Source: Nitrosotalea devaniterrae
GTDB taxonomy: Archaea; Thermoproteota; Nitrososphaeria; Nitrososphaerales; Nitrosopumilaceae
Direction of reading: 5' to 3'
Assembly: GCA_900065925.1 (NCBI GenBank)
Contig: LN890280.1
Location: 62,001-126,000, forward strand
DNA length: 64,000 nucleotides
Positions 1 to 7,611 of this stretch are shown piece after piece. Both the position numbers and the translations under genes were made by a program. The notes below the pieces were generated by a model, which was not told the DNA's origin, made no database searches, and saw only the letters and a program-made list of their open reading frames with translations. Position 1 is the first letter of the stretch. Each line of letters opens with the position of its first letter.

Positions 1-2
1 GA

Positions 3-305
3 ATTGATAAGAAAACAGGAATAGTGCATGACAAAAAACATGATCTCTTTGGAAAATCAGTTGGTGGTAAAATTCTTGCATTTCCTTTTGGGGTGGGCAG
101 TAGTGTTGGGGCTTATACTCTATACTCTTTAAAATATAACAACTGTGCACCGCTTGCCATGATCTGTCTAAAGGCTGACTTGACAACAGCATCTGGATGT
201 GCAATATCTAATATTCCTCTAGTCATTGCAAGCAAAGATGATTATGATCTACTGCAAGAAAACAAGGAAATAACACTTGATGCAGTTGATGGAAAAATTC
301 TATAG
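3..305 (+). CDS. Aconitase-X swivel-domain protein (DUF126), probable phosphomevalonate dehydratase small subunit, 5' truncated
   Basis: The reading frame is open from the first bases of the window, so the gene begins upstream and about 100 C-terminal residues are visible. A GTG at 24 is unlikely to be the true start, because recognisable family sequence (IDKKTGIV) precedes it. The glycine/serine-rich segment FPFGVGSSVGAY, followed by A(P)LAMICLKAD and IPLV, matches the DUF126 swivel domain. In archaea this family is the small subunit of an aconitase-X enzyme that dehydrates phosphomevalonate in the archaeal mevalonate pathway to isoprenoid lipids. The large subunit would be expected just upstream, outside the window. 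The stop codon overlaps the convergent AMMECR1 gene by a few bases. The family call is solid; the substrate is inferred from studied archaeal homologues. Confidence 0.8.
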   Translation: MDKKTGIVHDKKHDLFGKSVGGKILAFPFGVGSSVGAYTLYSLKYNNCAPLAMICLKADLTTASGCAISNIPLVIASKDDYDLLQENKEITLDAVDGKIL

Positions 306-899
306 CTCTAATCTCTTGATTTTTCCATTTGGTTCTATTTCTTTGAATACAATTCCCTCAAATTTTAAAATTTTTACACTTTTTTGTTTCCAATAATTAA
401 AAGGAGCTCCTGCTTTTTCACATGTATGGCTAAGAAACTCTTCCTCATTCCATTCGTATTCTACAGGAACTTGGGGAAGAAGTAAACCTGCTCCAAACTC
501 CCATTTTACAATAAGGCCATCTCTACCTATCTTTATCATTCCTGGATATTCAGCTGGATCTTTGACCTTGATCTCAACTGGTGGGGTAAGGACAGTTACC
601 TCAAATGTAATCTCACTCAATTCCTCAAATCTTACGGGTGGAAAACGTGGATCCTCTGTAGATGACGCAATGGCTGCATCTAAAAGAGATTCATGTAATA
701 TTCTATCAGGGGTTGGAAATCCTATACAACCTCTTAGATCTTCTTTTTTGTTTAGCGTAACAAATACTCCTGACTTGTATGAAAACCTGGATTTGATCTC
801 CTTTGATAATTCTATTTTCTTTCTTTCTTTGAGATATTCTGTAACAACTAGACGTGCAGTTTTTACCAATGTTTGACCATCATCATCTGATAAAATCAA
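300..899 (-). CDS. AMMECR1-domain protein
   Basis: A 199-residue protein matching the AMMECR1 family in full length. The signature LRGCIG is at residues 55-60 and the second conserved block EDPRFPPV is around residues 83-90. The family is conserved in archaea, bacteria and eukaryotes; its biochemical role is unsettled, and the invariant Cys within the signature suggests redox or ligand chemistry. It is the last gene of a three-gene minus-strand operon. Its TTG start overlaps the stop of the Mut7-C gene in a TTGA tetranucleotide, so translation is probably coupled. That places it next to an RqcH-like ribosome quality-control factor. The 3' end overlaps the convergent DUF126 gene. Confidence 0.9.
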   Translation of the reverse strand: MILSDDDGQTLVKTARLVVTEYLKERKKIELSKEIKSRFSYKSGVFVTLNKKEDLRGCIGFPTPDRILHESLLDAAIASSTEDPRFPPVRFEELSEITFEVTVLTPPVEIKVKDPAEYPGMIKIGRDGLIVKWEFGAGLLLPQVPVEYEWNEEEFLSHTCEKAGAPFNYWKQKSVKILKFEGIVFKEIEPNGKIKRLEL

Positions 900-1384
900 T
901 TCATCATATCATTTAGCTTTGTTGCAAATTCTCGCAGTTTTTCAAAATGAGTTCCTTCCCAGTAAATTTTTTTACAAGAATCACACATCCAAAACTTTTT
1001 CTCTCGTTCTAGTACTCCCTCTGGGATTTTTCCTATGATTCGATACTTTTCAACTGATTGTAAACTCCCATTACAGGAAATACAGCGAGAATTGTTTGTA
1101 TCCATCATAAATCTATCAAGCTTAATTTTTGCATTTATCTGCATAATTTGTTCAGATTCATCACTTCCCCTGATGAGAACAAAACCAATGTCCTGTTTTT
1201 CTGCATTTTTAGTAAGTTGTTCATCCTTTGTCAAAATTATACGCTTTTCATTTTTTGCTATTAAAATCAATTTATCGTCCTCAATTGAGGAAAAATATTT
1301 TGAATCATATCCGAGAATTCTTAATTTCTTTGCTAAATTGCCCAGCATTGAATCTACTACAAAAATTGGTTTGTATGTACTCAA
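896..1384 (-). CDS. Mut7-C (DUF82) PIN-like RNase domain protein with zinc ribbon
   Basis: A 162-residue protein. The N-terminal half has the PIN-like acidic residues of the Mut7-C family: D11 in FVVDSMLG, D37-D38 in EDDKL, and D54 in LTKDEQL. The C-terminal half carries two Cys pairs, C101/C104 and C134/C137, forming a zinc ribbon that ends in YWEGTHFEKL, a hallmark of this family. Predicted role is RNA cleavage, by analogy with the C-terminal domain of animal Mut-7 proteins and with PIN nucleases. The start is TTG, overlapping the RqcH-like gene stop by four bases, and the stop overlaps AMMECR1 the same way. The context suggests work connected to stalled translation; that is inference. Confidence 0.88.
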   Translation of the reverse strand: MSTYKPIFVVDSMLGNLAKKLRILGYDSKYFSSIEDDKLILIAKNEKRIILTKDEQLTKNAEKQDIGFVLIRGSDESEQIMQINAKIKLDRFMMDTNNSRCISCNGSLQSVEKYRIIGKIPEGVLEREKKFWMCDSCKKIYWEGTHFEKLREFATKLNDMMN

Positions 1385-3315
1385 TCGTATGCCTCTCCGT
1401 GACCAGATTCTACTATGTGGCTATCTCCAGCAGGAAGCATTCTTATAAAATCATCCATGGAAATTGCTTTTACTATTTCTTCCTTCTCTTTGAATTTCAT
1501 GAATTCTAATTTTACTTTTCTTGCCATCTCAGTCATGTCTACACCTGATGGTTCTATTGTTACAAAATAGATGCAGTGCTTTTTGATTGCAGATGGCGTT
1601 CCACACATCAATAGATAACTTTCATCTTTTTCATATAGGCCAATTGCCAACTGTAGCGTGGATACCTGTACAAAATTTCTAGATCCCTCAATGACAAATG
1701 ATCCCTTTGCAATGAACTGTCCACTTGGAGCCGCAGTCTTGACCTGGTCTGGCTTTATCCAGTATGCGTTTAATCCATACACTCCTGCTCTCCACGCTCT
1801 GCTAAAACACACAGTTGCCTGCGATACTTCTTTTACACTGGAAAGATCATTTTCTGTACTTTCCCTTAGAAGGAAAAATGGCGATCCCACAATCTCTGCA
1901 TGAAACACCATATCATTTTTGTTAAGATGTTTTCTTATTACAGCTGAATTTGAAGATGCATCACGTCCTCCTATTGCTAGGTGGCCATCTGAGGTGATAA
2001 ACCACCTGTATCTTTCAAACCATTCCTTCTTTTTCTGAACTGCAAATACAATGGAATCCTGTGCAATGCTTGCTTGTTTTTTGACAAGTTCTAAACTCTT
2101 CTCTGTTTTTTTCTTTTCTAAATTGATTGTATCAGTTGCCCTCATCTGTTTTTTTGATTCATTAAATAATGTTGAAGCAATTGCCTGGATTGATGATTGG
2201 GTATCTATCTTTATTTTTTCTCCATTGACATTTATCAGAAAAACACCGCTTTCTCTTGCAGTATGTGAGTTGTATCTGCTCAACAGTGGCTCAATACTTG
2301 GATCTTCAATAGATGTTATACCTGTGTATGATGTTTCCAGAAGCGCTTTTGCTACGCCAGAGATCGAGCTTGATCGTTCCTTTACAAGTAAAATTGCTTT
2401 ATTTTGTTCTTCAAGTTTATGCTCAAGCTCTGTGATTTTCTGGTTTGCAGTGGTAGACTGCGATGACTTGCCATGCTCAAGAAGATTCTCTGAAAAAAGT
2501 GAATCCAATCCTTCCATGAAACTAGATACTTTTACTGTATTGTTTCTTGTACTCATATCACCAAGTGGTACAGGAATAACATCTGAATTTTTTACATCAC
2601 GTATTATGTATGCATCATGATTTCCTGTAGTTACTTTGTCAATTAGGCCTTTTGTTGCCTGGAAAATGTCTTCGATTTCTTTATCAGATAACGCATTTCC
2701 AGATTTGTCCGGATCCAAGTTGCTTATCCTGATGATCTCCTCTGCATATTTTCCTGGAAGCCCAAGTGTTCTTCCTATCCATCTTACAACTGGAGTGGCA
2801 CTTGTCTTGATCTCTTCAATATTTTCTTTTGTAACTTCTAAAATATTTAATCCAGAAGAGGGAGGTGGAATGTAATTGAGTCCTACTGCAAGTTTTCTAT
2901 GTCTTACATCGATTGAGTGCAAGAGGGAAAGAATCTTCATCTCTTTATTACACAATATGATGTTGCCATCTCCAAAAAATTCCCCGACTAGGATAAATTC
3001 TTGGTCAAACCCTGAGAATGTTACGTAAACAATTCGTTCGCTTCCAAGCTGTTTGATCTCTGTTATCTTGCTGCGTAAAAGATCATTTCTTAATCGCTTT
3101 ATCAACCGGTTCTCCTCCATTTGATTTATTTTTATTCCAGTTATCCACAAACCAAAAGTAGAGAACATGATGAGCAGATCTGGTTTTTCTGCATGGTGTA
3201 GTTTGAAAAGAATGCTGTTGCGGCTTACGCCATAAATATTGCTGACATAATAGTCCTTTACTTGTTTGTCCATCTCTGTAATCAGGTAGCGCAGTTCTAT
3301 ACCTGCAAGTGTCAT
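1381..3315 (-). CDS. rqcH: NFACT family protein, RqcH/Rqc2/NEMF homologue
   Basis: 644 residues with the full NFACT architecture: an N-terminal FbpA-like domain (about 1-250), coiled-coil segments around 280-310 and 395-430, and the C-terminal NFACT-R (DUF814) domain from about 430 (WFERYRWFITSDG, then GRDASSNS and a FHAEIVGSP motif). RqcH/Rqc2 proteins bind 60S/50S subunits carrying peptidyl-tRNA after ribosome splitting and can recruit tRNA to add C-terminal tails to stalled nascent chains. The start is ATG at 3315. It is the first gene of an operon with the Mut7-C nuclease and AMMECR1, with 4-nt overlaps at both junctions. Size and domain order are normal for archaeal members. Whether this protein elongates tails or only binds ribosomes cannot be read from sequence. 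Confidence 0.9.
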   Translation of the reverse strand: MTLAGIELRYLITEMDKQVKDYYVSNIYGVSRNSILFKLHHAEKPDLLIMFSTFGLWITGIKINQMEENRLIKRLRNDLLRSKITEIKQLGSERIVYVTFSGFDQEFILVGEFFGDGNIILCNKEMKILSLLHSIDVRHRKLAVGLNYIPPPSSGLNILEVTKENIEEIKTSATPVVRWIGRTLGLPGKYAEEIIRISNLDPDKSGNALSDKEIEDIFQATKGLIDKVTTGNHDAYIIRDVKNSDVIPVPLGDMSTRNNTVKVSSFMEGLDSLFSENLLEHGKSSQSTTANQKITELEHKLEEQNKAILLVKERSSSISGVAKALLETSYTGITSIEDPSIEPLLSRYNSHTARESGVFLINVNGEKIKIDTQSSIQAIASTLFNESKKQMRATDTINLEKKKTEKSLELVKKQASIAQDSIVFAVQKKKEWFERYRWFITSDGHLAIGGRDASSNSAVIRKHLNKNDMVFHAEIVGSPFFLLRESTENDLSSVKEVSQATVCFSRAWRAGVYGLNAYWIKPDQVKTAAPSGQFIAKGSFVIEGSRNFVQVSTLQLAIGLYEKDESYLLMCGTPSAIKKHCIYFVTIEPSGVDMTEMARKVKLEFMKFKEKEEIVKAISMDDFIRMLPAGDSHIVESGHGEAYD

Positions 3316-3412
3316 GATACCTAATTCTTCTGGCCATTGATTATACCTTTACTATTGAGATTGTAACCAAACATTTTAAACGGGATTAAACCGAGTGATT
3401 TTGAAAATTTAG

Positions 3413-3832
3413 TTGACAAGACATCCCAAGAAAAAAGAAGATGAAGACCCAAATGTTGATGATAATACCAAGGATAATCCTACTGGAATGCCTAGTCAAA
3501 CTGAGGAATCGCGGATAAAAGGTGGACTAGATAAATTATTCTGGCTAAGGGTAGGTCTTGGAGTACTAGCAGGTGCGCTCTCTGCAATTATTGGAAGCGG
3601 TTCTACATTTTCTATTGAATCATCTAGAATAGGACTGGGATTTGGAATTATGATAATATTGTTTATTGTTTCATATGCGGCAGCAAAGTCCATGAGAATT
3701 CCTATTGCTGCATCAGAAAAGAAGAAATTGATTACAACTGGATATGGCAGCTATTTTCTGATGTTTATTTTTTGCTGGATTCTGGTAAATACACTCATCC
3801 ATCCAGATGTTGGAATTGCAACTGTCAGGTAG
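3413..3832 (+). CDS. Small membrane protein, possibly EMC6/Rab5-interacting-like
   Basis: A 139-residue protein with a TTG start. The first 40 residues are charged and polar and lack a signal peptide; three hydrophobic segments follow at about 43-62, 72-90 and 109-128. The block LFWLRVGLGVLAGALSAIIG, followed by a glycine-rich helix and a SYAAAKSMRIP loop, resembles archaeal members of the EMC6/Rab5-interacting family, small three-helix proteins linked in eukaryotes to membrane-protein insertion. I rest this on overall pattern, not on a diagnostic motif, so treat the family call as tentative. The gene stands between the minus-strand RqcH operon and the cobalamin cluster and has its own upstream AT-rich region. 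Confidence 0.6.
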   Translation: MTRHPKKKEDEDPNVDDNTKDNPTGMPSQTEESRIKGGLDKLFWLRVGLGVLAGALSAIIGSGSTFSIESSRIGLGFGIMIILFIVSYAAAKSMRIPIAASEKKKLITTGYGSYFLMFIFCWILVNTLIHPDVGIATVR

Positions 3833-3865
3833 TTCTAAATATTAACCAGTTTTTTAATAAACTAA

Positions 3866-4456
3866 ATGTGGCAACATCGCACTCCTGGAATTCCAGATGA
3901 ATCATTTGATAGAGTAGAAGATGTTCCAATTACAAAAGAGGAGATACGTGTAATTCAAATAAGTAAAGCAAGATTATCTCTTGGACAGATAGTGTATGAT
4001 GTTGGATGCGGGAGCGGATCAATATCTGTTGAAGCTGCACACCAAGTAGGATCTTCTGGCAAAGTCTTCTCAATAGACATCGATCCAAATGCAGTGGAAC
4101 TTACAAAGAAAAACTTGGACAAATTCCAAATCTCAAATGTTTCTGTTATCTTGGGAAATGCAATGCAAAAAATTGATGATCTTCCAATAGCTGATGCCAT
4201 ATTTATCGGCGGTACGGGTGGGGAGACTGCTGATATAGTAAAACTGTGCGAATCAAAACTAAAACAGGGAGGCAGAATAGTAATTGGAACAATTCTTGTT
4301 GAAACACTATACTCTGTGCTGAATACGATTGAGAAACTAAAATTCTCATCAGTTGATATAATTCAGGTAACAATATCAAAAAGCAAAAAAACTTCTACAG
4401 GTACCATGTTTCTTGCAAGAAACCCTGTTACTATAATATCTGCAACCAAAATCTAG
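3866..4456 (+). CDS. cbiT: Cobalt-precorrin-6B C15-methyltransferase (decarboxylating)
   Basis: 196 residues. Near the N-terminus the protein reads GIPDESFDRVEDVPITKEE, the characteristic CbiT opening. The SAM-binding motif VYDVGCGSGSISVE lies at about 44-57. CbiT methylates C15 and decarboxylates the acetate side chain at C12 during corrin-ring formation. In many organisms it is fused or adjacent to CbiE (C5 methylation), which is not seen here. It is the first gene of a cbiT-cbiL-cbiF run on the plus strand, 22 bases ahead of cbiL. Length and start (ATG) agree with stand-alone archaeal CbiT. Cytoplasmic enzyme. Confidence 0.92.
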   Translation: MWQHRTPGIPDESFDRVEDVPITKEEIRVIQISKARLSLGQIVYDVGCGSGSISVEAAHQVGSSGKVFSIDIDPNAVELTKKNLDKFQISNVSVILGNAMQKIDDLPIADAIFIGGTGGETADIVKLCESKLKQGGRIVIGTILVETLYSVLNTIEKLKFSSVDIIQVTISKSKKTSTGTMFLARNPVTIISATKI

Positions 4457-4478
4457 ATTTTAATTAGGTACAATTTTG

Positions 4479-5210
4479 ATGGAATTGATGCATGATCTTG
4501 TCTGTGTAGGATGCGGTCCAGGTGACCCCGAACTTTTAACAGTAAAGGCAGTCAAGGCAATACAAAATGCCGAAGTGATTGTCTGTCCTACCGCCAAAGA
4601 AGGCAAGCCAAGTATAGTTTATTCCATAATCGAATCGCTGGTGGACAAGTCCAAGAAACCCGAAGTTGTTAACTTGGTCTTTCCCATGGTTAAGGAAAAA
4701 GATACTTTGGAAAACAGCTGGCTACAAAATGCACGAGTCATTGCAGAAAAAGTTCTTTCTGGAAAAAAAGTAATCTATCTTACAGTGGGCGATCCATATC
4801 TTTACAGTACGTGGATCTACATTGACAGGGAATTGCAAACAAAATATCCTACAATAAAGATCAGCGTAATACCTGGAATTGTATCCATGTTTACTTTTGC
4901 ATCCAAAGTAGGAATTAGTCTTGCAGAAGGTGCAGAAACCATGGCAGTGATTCCATCTTGTTATGATCTATCAAGAGTTAAAGAAACTGCAAAAAATTGT
5001 GATACCATGATCTTTCTAAAAGACGGAAGATACTTTGATCAAGTCATATCATTACTTCGAGAAGCTGGATTTCCAGACAGTTCGATTTTTGCAATTGGGC
5101 AAGACATAGGAACTGATCAGGAGATAATCAAAAAGTTAACACTGGGCCAAGTCACAACAGATACAATGACTACAAAATATTTCTCCATCATGGTGGTCAA
5201 GCGTGCATAA
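4479..5210 (+). CDS. cbiL: Cobalt-precorrin-2 C20-methyltransferase
   Basis: A member of the tetrapyrrole methylase (TP-methylase) family, with the opening motif VCVGCGPGDPELLTVKAVKA and the inner blocks LTVGDPYLYSTW and VIPGIVSMF. The DPYLYSTW block and a length of 243 residues fit CbiL/CobI, which methylates C20 in the first methylation after cobalt-precorrin-2. A TTG codon directly precedes the ATG chosen here, and a second ATG lies at 4488, so the exact start is uncertain by a few residues. It follows cbiT closely, and its stop overlaps the GTG start of cbiF by eight bases, implying one transcript and coupled translation. Confidence 0.92.
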   Translation: MELMHDLVCVGCGPGDPELLTVKAVKAIQNAEVIVCPTAKEGKPSIVYSIIESLVDKSKKPEVVNLVFPMVKEKDTLENSWLQNARVIAEKVLSGKKVIYLTVGDPYLYSTWIYIDRELQTKYPTIKISVIPGIVSMFTFASKVGISLAEGAETMAVIPSCYDLSRVKETAKNCDTMIFLKDGRYFDQVISLLREAGFPDSSIFAIGQDIGTDQEIIKKLTLGQVTTDTMTTKYFSIMVVKRA

Positions 5211-5970
5211 GGTATACTTTGTAGGCTGTGGCCCCGGCGACCCTGAACTGATTACGGTCAAAGCAAAAAAATTAATTCAAAAAGCTGATGTCATAGTCTA
5301 TTCTGGCTCGCTCATTCCTCCAGGAATCATCAAGATGTGCAAAAAATCACAACTTCATGATGCTGCAAAATTGGTACGAGAAGATATTTTTAAAATTTTA
5401 AAAGAAAATGCATTGAAAGGAAAACTTGTTGTTAGGTTACATGACGGGGATCCTAGCATATACGGAGCAATCAGAGAACAAACAGACAATCTCAAAAAAG
5501 AAGGAATAGACTATGAAGTAGTGCCTGGAATTACATCATTTTTGGCATCAGCTGCTGCACTTGGGTGTGAACTAACGTTACCAGGTGTGACTCAAACCAT
5601 CATTGTAACAAGAGCAGAATCAAGAACAAAGGTACCAAAGCGAGAACAAATATCAGAACTTGCAAAACACAAGGCAACACTGATCTTTTATCTCAGCATT
5701 CATCTCATACCAAAAATTGTACAAGAGGCAATCAAGGGTGGATATTCAAAATCAACACCTGTAGGAGTGGTTTACAGAGCAAGCTGGAGTGATGAAAAAA
5801 TAATCATAGGAACTTTACAAGATATAGCAAAAAAAATACGCGACGAAAAAATAACAAGAACTGCAATCATAATAATTGGAGACGTTGTAAACCCGAAATC
5901 ATACGAGTATTCTAAATTATATGACAAGACATTTACTCATGGATACAGGAAAGCTCAAGTAAAATCATAA
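5203..5970 (+). CDS. cbiF: Cobalt-precorrin-4 C11-methyltransferase
   Basis: 255 residues, GTG start inside the end of cbiL (8-nt overlap). TP-methylase opening motif YFVGCGPGDPELITVKAKK. The blocks VIVYSGSLIPPGIIKMCK and RLHDGDPSIYGAIREQ are specific to CbiF/CobM. The enzyme uses SAM to methylate C11 of the ring-contracted cobalt-precorrin-4. It is the last gene of the cbiTLF run and meets the minus-strand racemase-like gene tail to tail with a six-base overlap. The remaining corrin-ring genes of the window lie 33 kb away, so the pathway is split between at least two loci. Confidence 0.94.
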   Translation: MHKVYFVGCGPGDPELITVKAKKLIQKADVIVYSGSLIPPGIIKMCKKSQLHDAAKLVREDIFKILKENALKGKLVVRLHDGDPSIYGAIREQTDNLKKEGIDYEVVPGITSFLASAAALGCELTLPGVTQTIIVTRAESRTKVPKREQISELAKHKATLIFYLSIHLIPKIVQEAIKGGYSKSTPVGVVYRASWSDEKIIIGTLQDIAKKIRDEKITRTAIIIIGDVVNPKSYEYSKLYDKTFTHGYRKAQVKS

Positions 5971-6717
5971 TTGGTTTACTTTATTTTTGATTCCTATCAT
6001 TTTCAATTGTTTTTGAAATGTTTTGATATTTCCTGATGCGTAAATTTTTAACCTAGATTTTTCTGATTTGTGTTTTAATATTTTTGAGATATGTTCAGCT
6101 ACTGCTTCTGCTGGATCTAAAAATGTTATGCTTGGAAATAATTCTTTTAAAATTGGTACAAGAAATGGTAAATGCGTGCTAGATAGTGTAAATACATCTA
6201 TACCATTTTCTAAATATGGAATGATAATTTTTTTTATTATATTTTTTGAGATTTGTTTTTGTAAAATAAATTTTCCAGATTCTACAAGGTCTACAAGTGG
6301 TGTTGCATTAATTTTTTCGACGTAAATTTTTTTTGGAACATTTTTTTTGATATACCTGTCCAAAATTTTGTTTTCAACAACTAATTTTGTTGCAAGTATT
6401 CCAATCTTTCCAGACTTAGTTCTTCGTACAGCTTCCTTTAACGGCGGAAATACTCCTATGATCTTGTCTTTTTTTTCGATATCTAGCAACAATGATGGTG
6501 TGTTTGAGCCTATGATGATAATATCCGGTTCAAATTTTTCTTGTAATTGTATAATGGTGGACTTGATTATTTTATCCAGTTGAGATACGGTCTTGGTTCC
6601 ATATGGATAATTTTTTTGGTCTGCAAAATAGATGATCTCTGCATTGATCTTTTTTTGTATTGGTTTTATGATTGACAGGGAACCCAAGCCTGAATCAAAT
6701 ACTGCTATCTTTACCAT
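5965..6717 (-). CDS. Glutamate-racemase-like protein lacking both catalytic cysteines
   Basis: A 250-residue protein with the Asp/Glu racemase fold signatures: FDSGLGSLS (D8-S9-G10) near the N-terminus, YPYGTK at about 37-42, and the C-terminal block S-T-H-L-P-F-L at 180-186. MurI enzymes need two cysteines, in C-N-T-(A/P)-S and G-C-T-H. Here they read S71-N72-T73 and S179-S180-T181-H182, so both nucleophiles are serine. It is therefore unlikely to racemise glutamate by the known two-base mechanism. Archaea also lack murein, which removes the usual need for D-glutamate. The ATG start is clear. Base composition is very A-rich (many AAA and ATA codons), somewhat more than in neighbouring genes. 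Function unknown; a ligand-binding or altered enzyme is possible. Confidence 0.82.
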   Translation of the reverse strand: MVKIAVFDSGLGSLSIIKPIQKKINAEIIYFADQKNYPYGTKTVSQLDKIIKSTIIQLQEKFEPDIIIIGSNTPSLLLDIEKKDKIIGVFPPLKEAVRRTKSGKIGILATKLVVENKILDRYIKKNVPKKIYVEKINATPLVDLVESGKFILQKQISKNIIKKIIIPYLENGIDVFTLSSTHLPFLVPILKELFPSITFLDPAEAVAEHISKILKHKSEKSRLKIYASGNIKTFQKQLKMIGIKNKVNQL

Positions 6718-6827
6718 TATAATGTAAAATCATCAAAAGACTGATTTACACTTTGTGAGCTAAATTTAGCCTAGTGTTGAGTATAATATACACCGGCCAT
6801 TAAGAACCAACTTTCTGACTACCCGAC

Positions 6828-7469
6828 ATGACCGGCTTCGATAAGACCTGGACTCGACCTGAGTCTGTTGGTATATCAGAAAAATTACGTGAAACTGTAA
6901 AGCCACAAGGCGCTCTAAAACCTAGGATTGAGCAAGCTGTGAACAAATTACAGGGTCAAATATCGAAGATGGATTCTATGTTGGGCAAGCTGAGAGAAAG
7001 AGATGCTCAGTTGTTCAAGAGAATCGTAGCCGCAATGCAACATCACGATGCAGCAACAAGTAGAGTTCTGTCAAACGAACTAGCTGAGATTAGAAAGGTG
7101 TCAAAGATGTTAGGAAATGCTAGAATGGCATTAGAGCAAGTACAATTGCGTCTAACCACAATACATGACCTCGGTGATGCAATGGTAGCAATCGCCCCTG
7201 CAATGTCCACAATGAAGGGACTAAAATCATCACTTGGAAGGTTCATGCCAGAAGCAGATTCTGAACTCAATGCAATGACACAGACACTCAATGGTTTGAT
7301 GATGGACTCGCTAGCAGGTGGAGACTTTAACGTTGATACCGATGCATCAAACGAAGAGACAGAAAGGATTTTGCAAGAAGCATCTGCAGTTGCAGAACAG
7401 CAGATTGGCGACAGATTCCCATCAGTTCCATCACCCTCCGGCGTATCGTCACAATCAACATACGAGTAG
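6828..7469 (+). CDS. cdvB: CdvB-family ESCRT-III-like cell division protein
   Basis: 213 residues, predicted almost wholly helical over 30-170 with the heptad-like Snf7 core (IEQAVNKLQGQISKMDSM, LRERDAQLFKRIVAAMQHHD), then an acidic disordered tail ending QSTYE. CdvB proteins polymerise on membranes and constrict the division neck together with the ATPase CdvC and, where present, CdvA. Thaumarchaeota commonly carry several CdvB paralogues. This one lacks an obvious winged-helix C-terminal extension, and no strong MIM motif is visible in its tail. No cdvA or cdvC is adjacent in the window. The gene is free-standing, between the racemase-like gene and a secreted protein. Family call firm; which paralogue it is remains open. 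Confidence 0.85.
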   Translation: MTGFDKTWTRPESVGISEKLRETVKPQGALKPRIEQAVNKLQGQISKMDSMLGKLRERDAQLFKRIVAAMQHHDAATSRVLSNELAEIRKVSKMLGNARMALEQVQLRLTTIHDLGDAMVAIAPAMSTMKGLKSSLGRFMPEADSELNAMTQTLNGLMMDSLAGGDFNVDTDASNEETERILQEASAVAEQQIGDRFPSVPSPSGVSSQSTYE

Positions 7470-7611
7470 GGAAGCTCGGATGGGGAGACTGGCGAATGCG
7501 TCTTCTTTTTATCATTTATCCAATCAAGACCTTGTTTTACCAAAAAGGAACTATATTTTGTCTTTCAATTCCCCAAAAGTTTATCTGTCTAAAAATGACC
7601 TGTAATAGATC

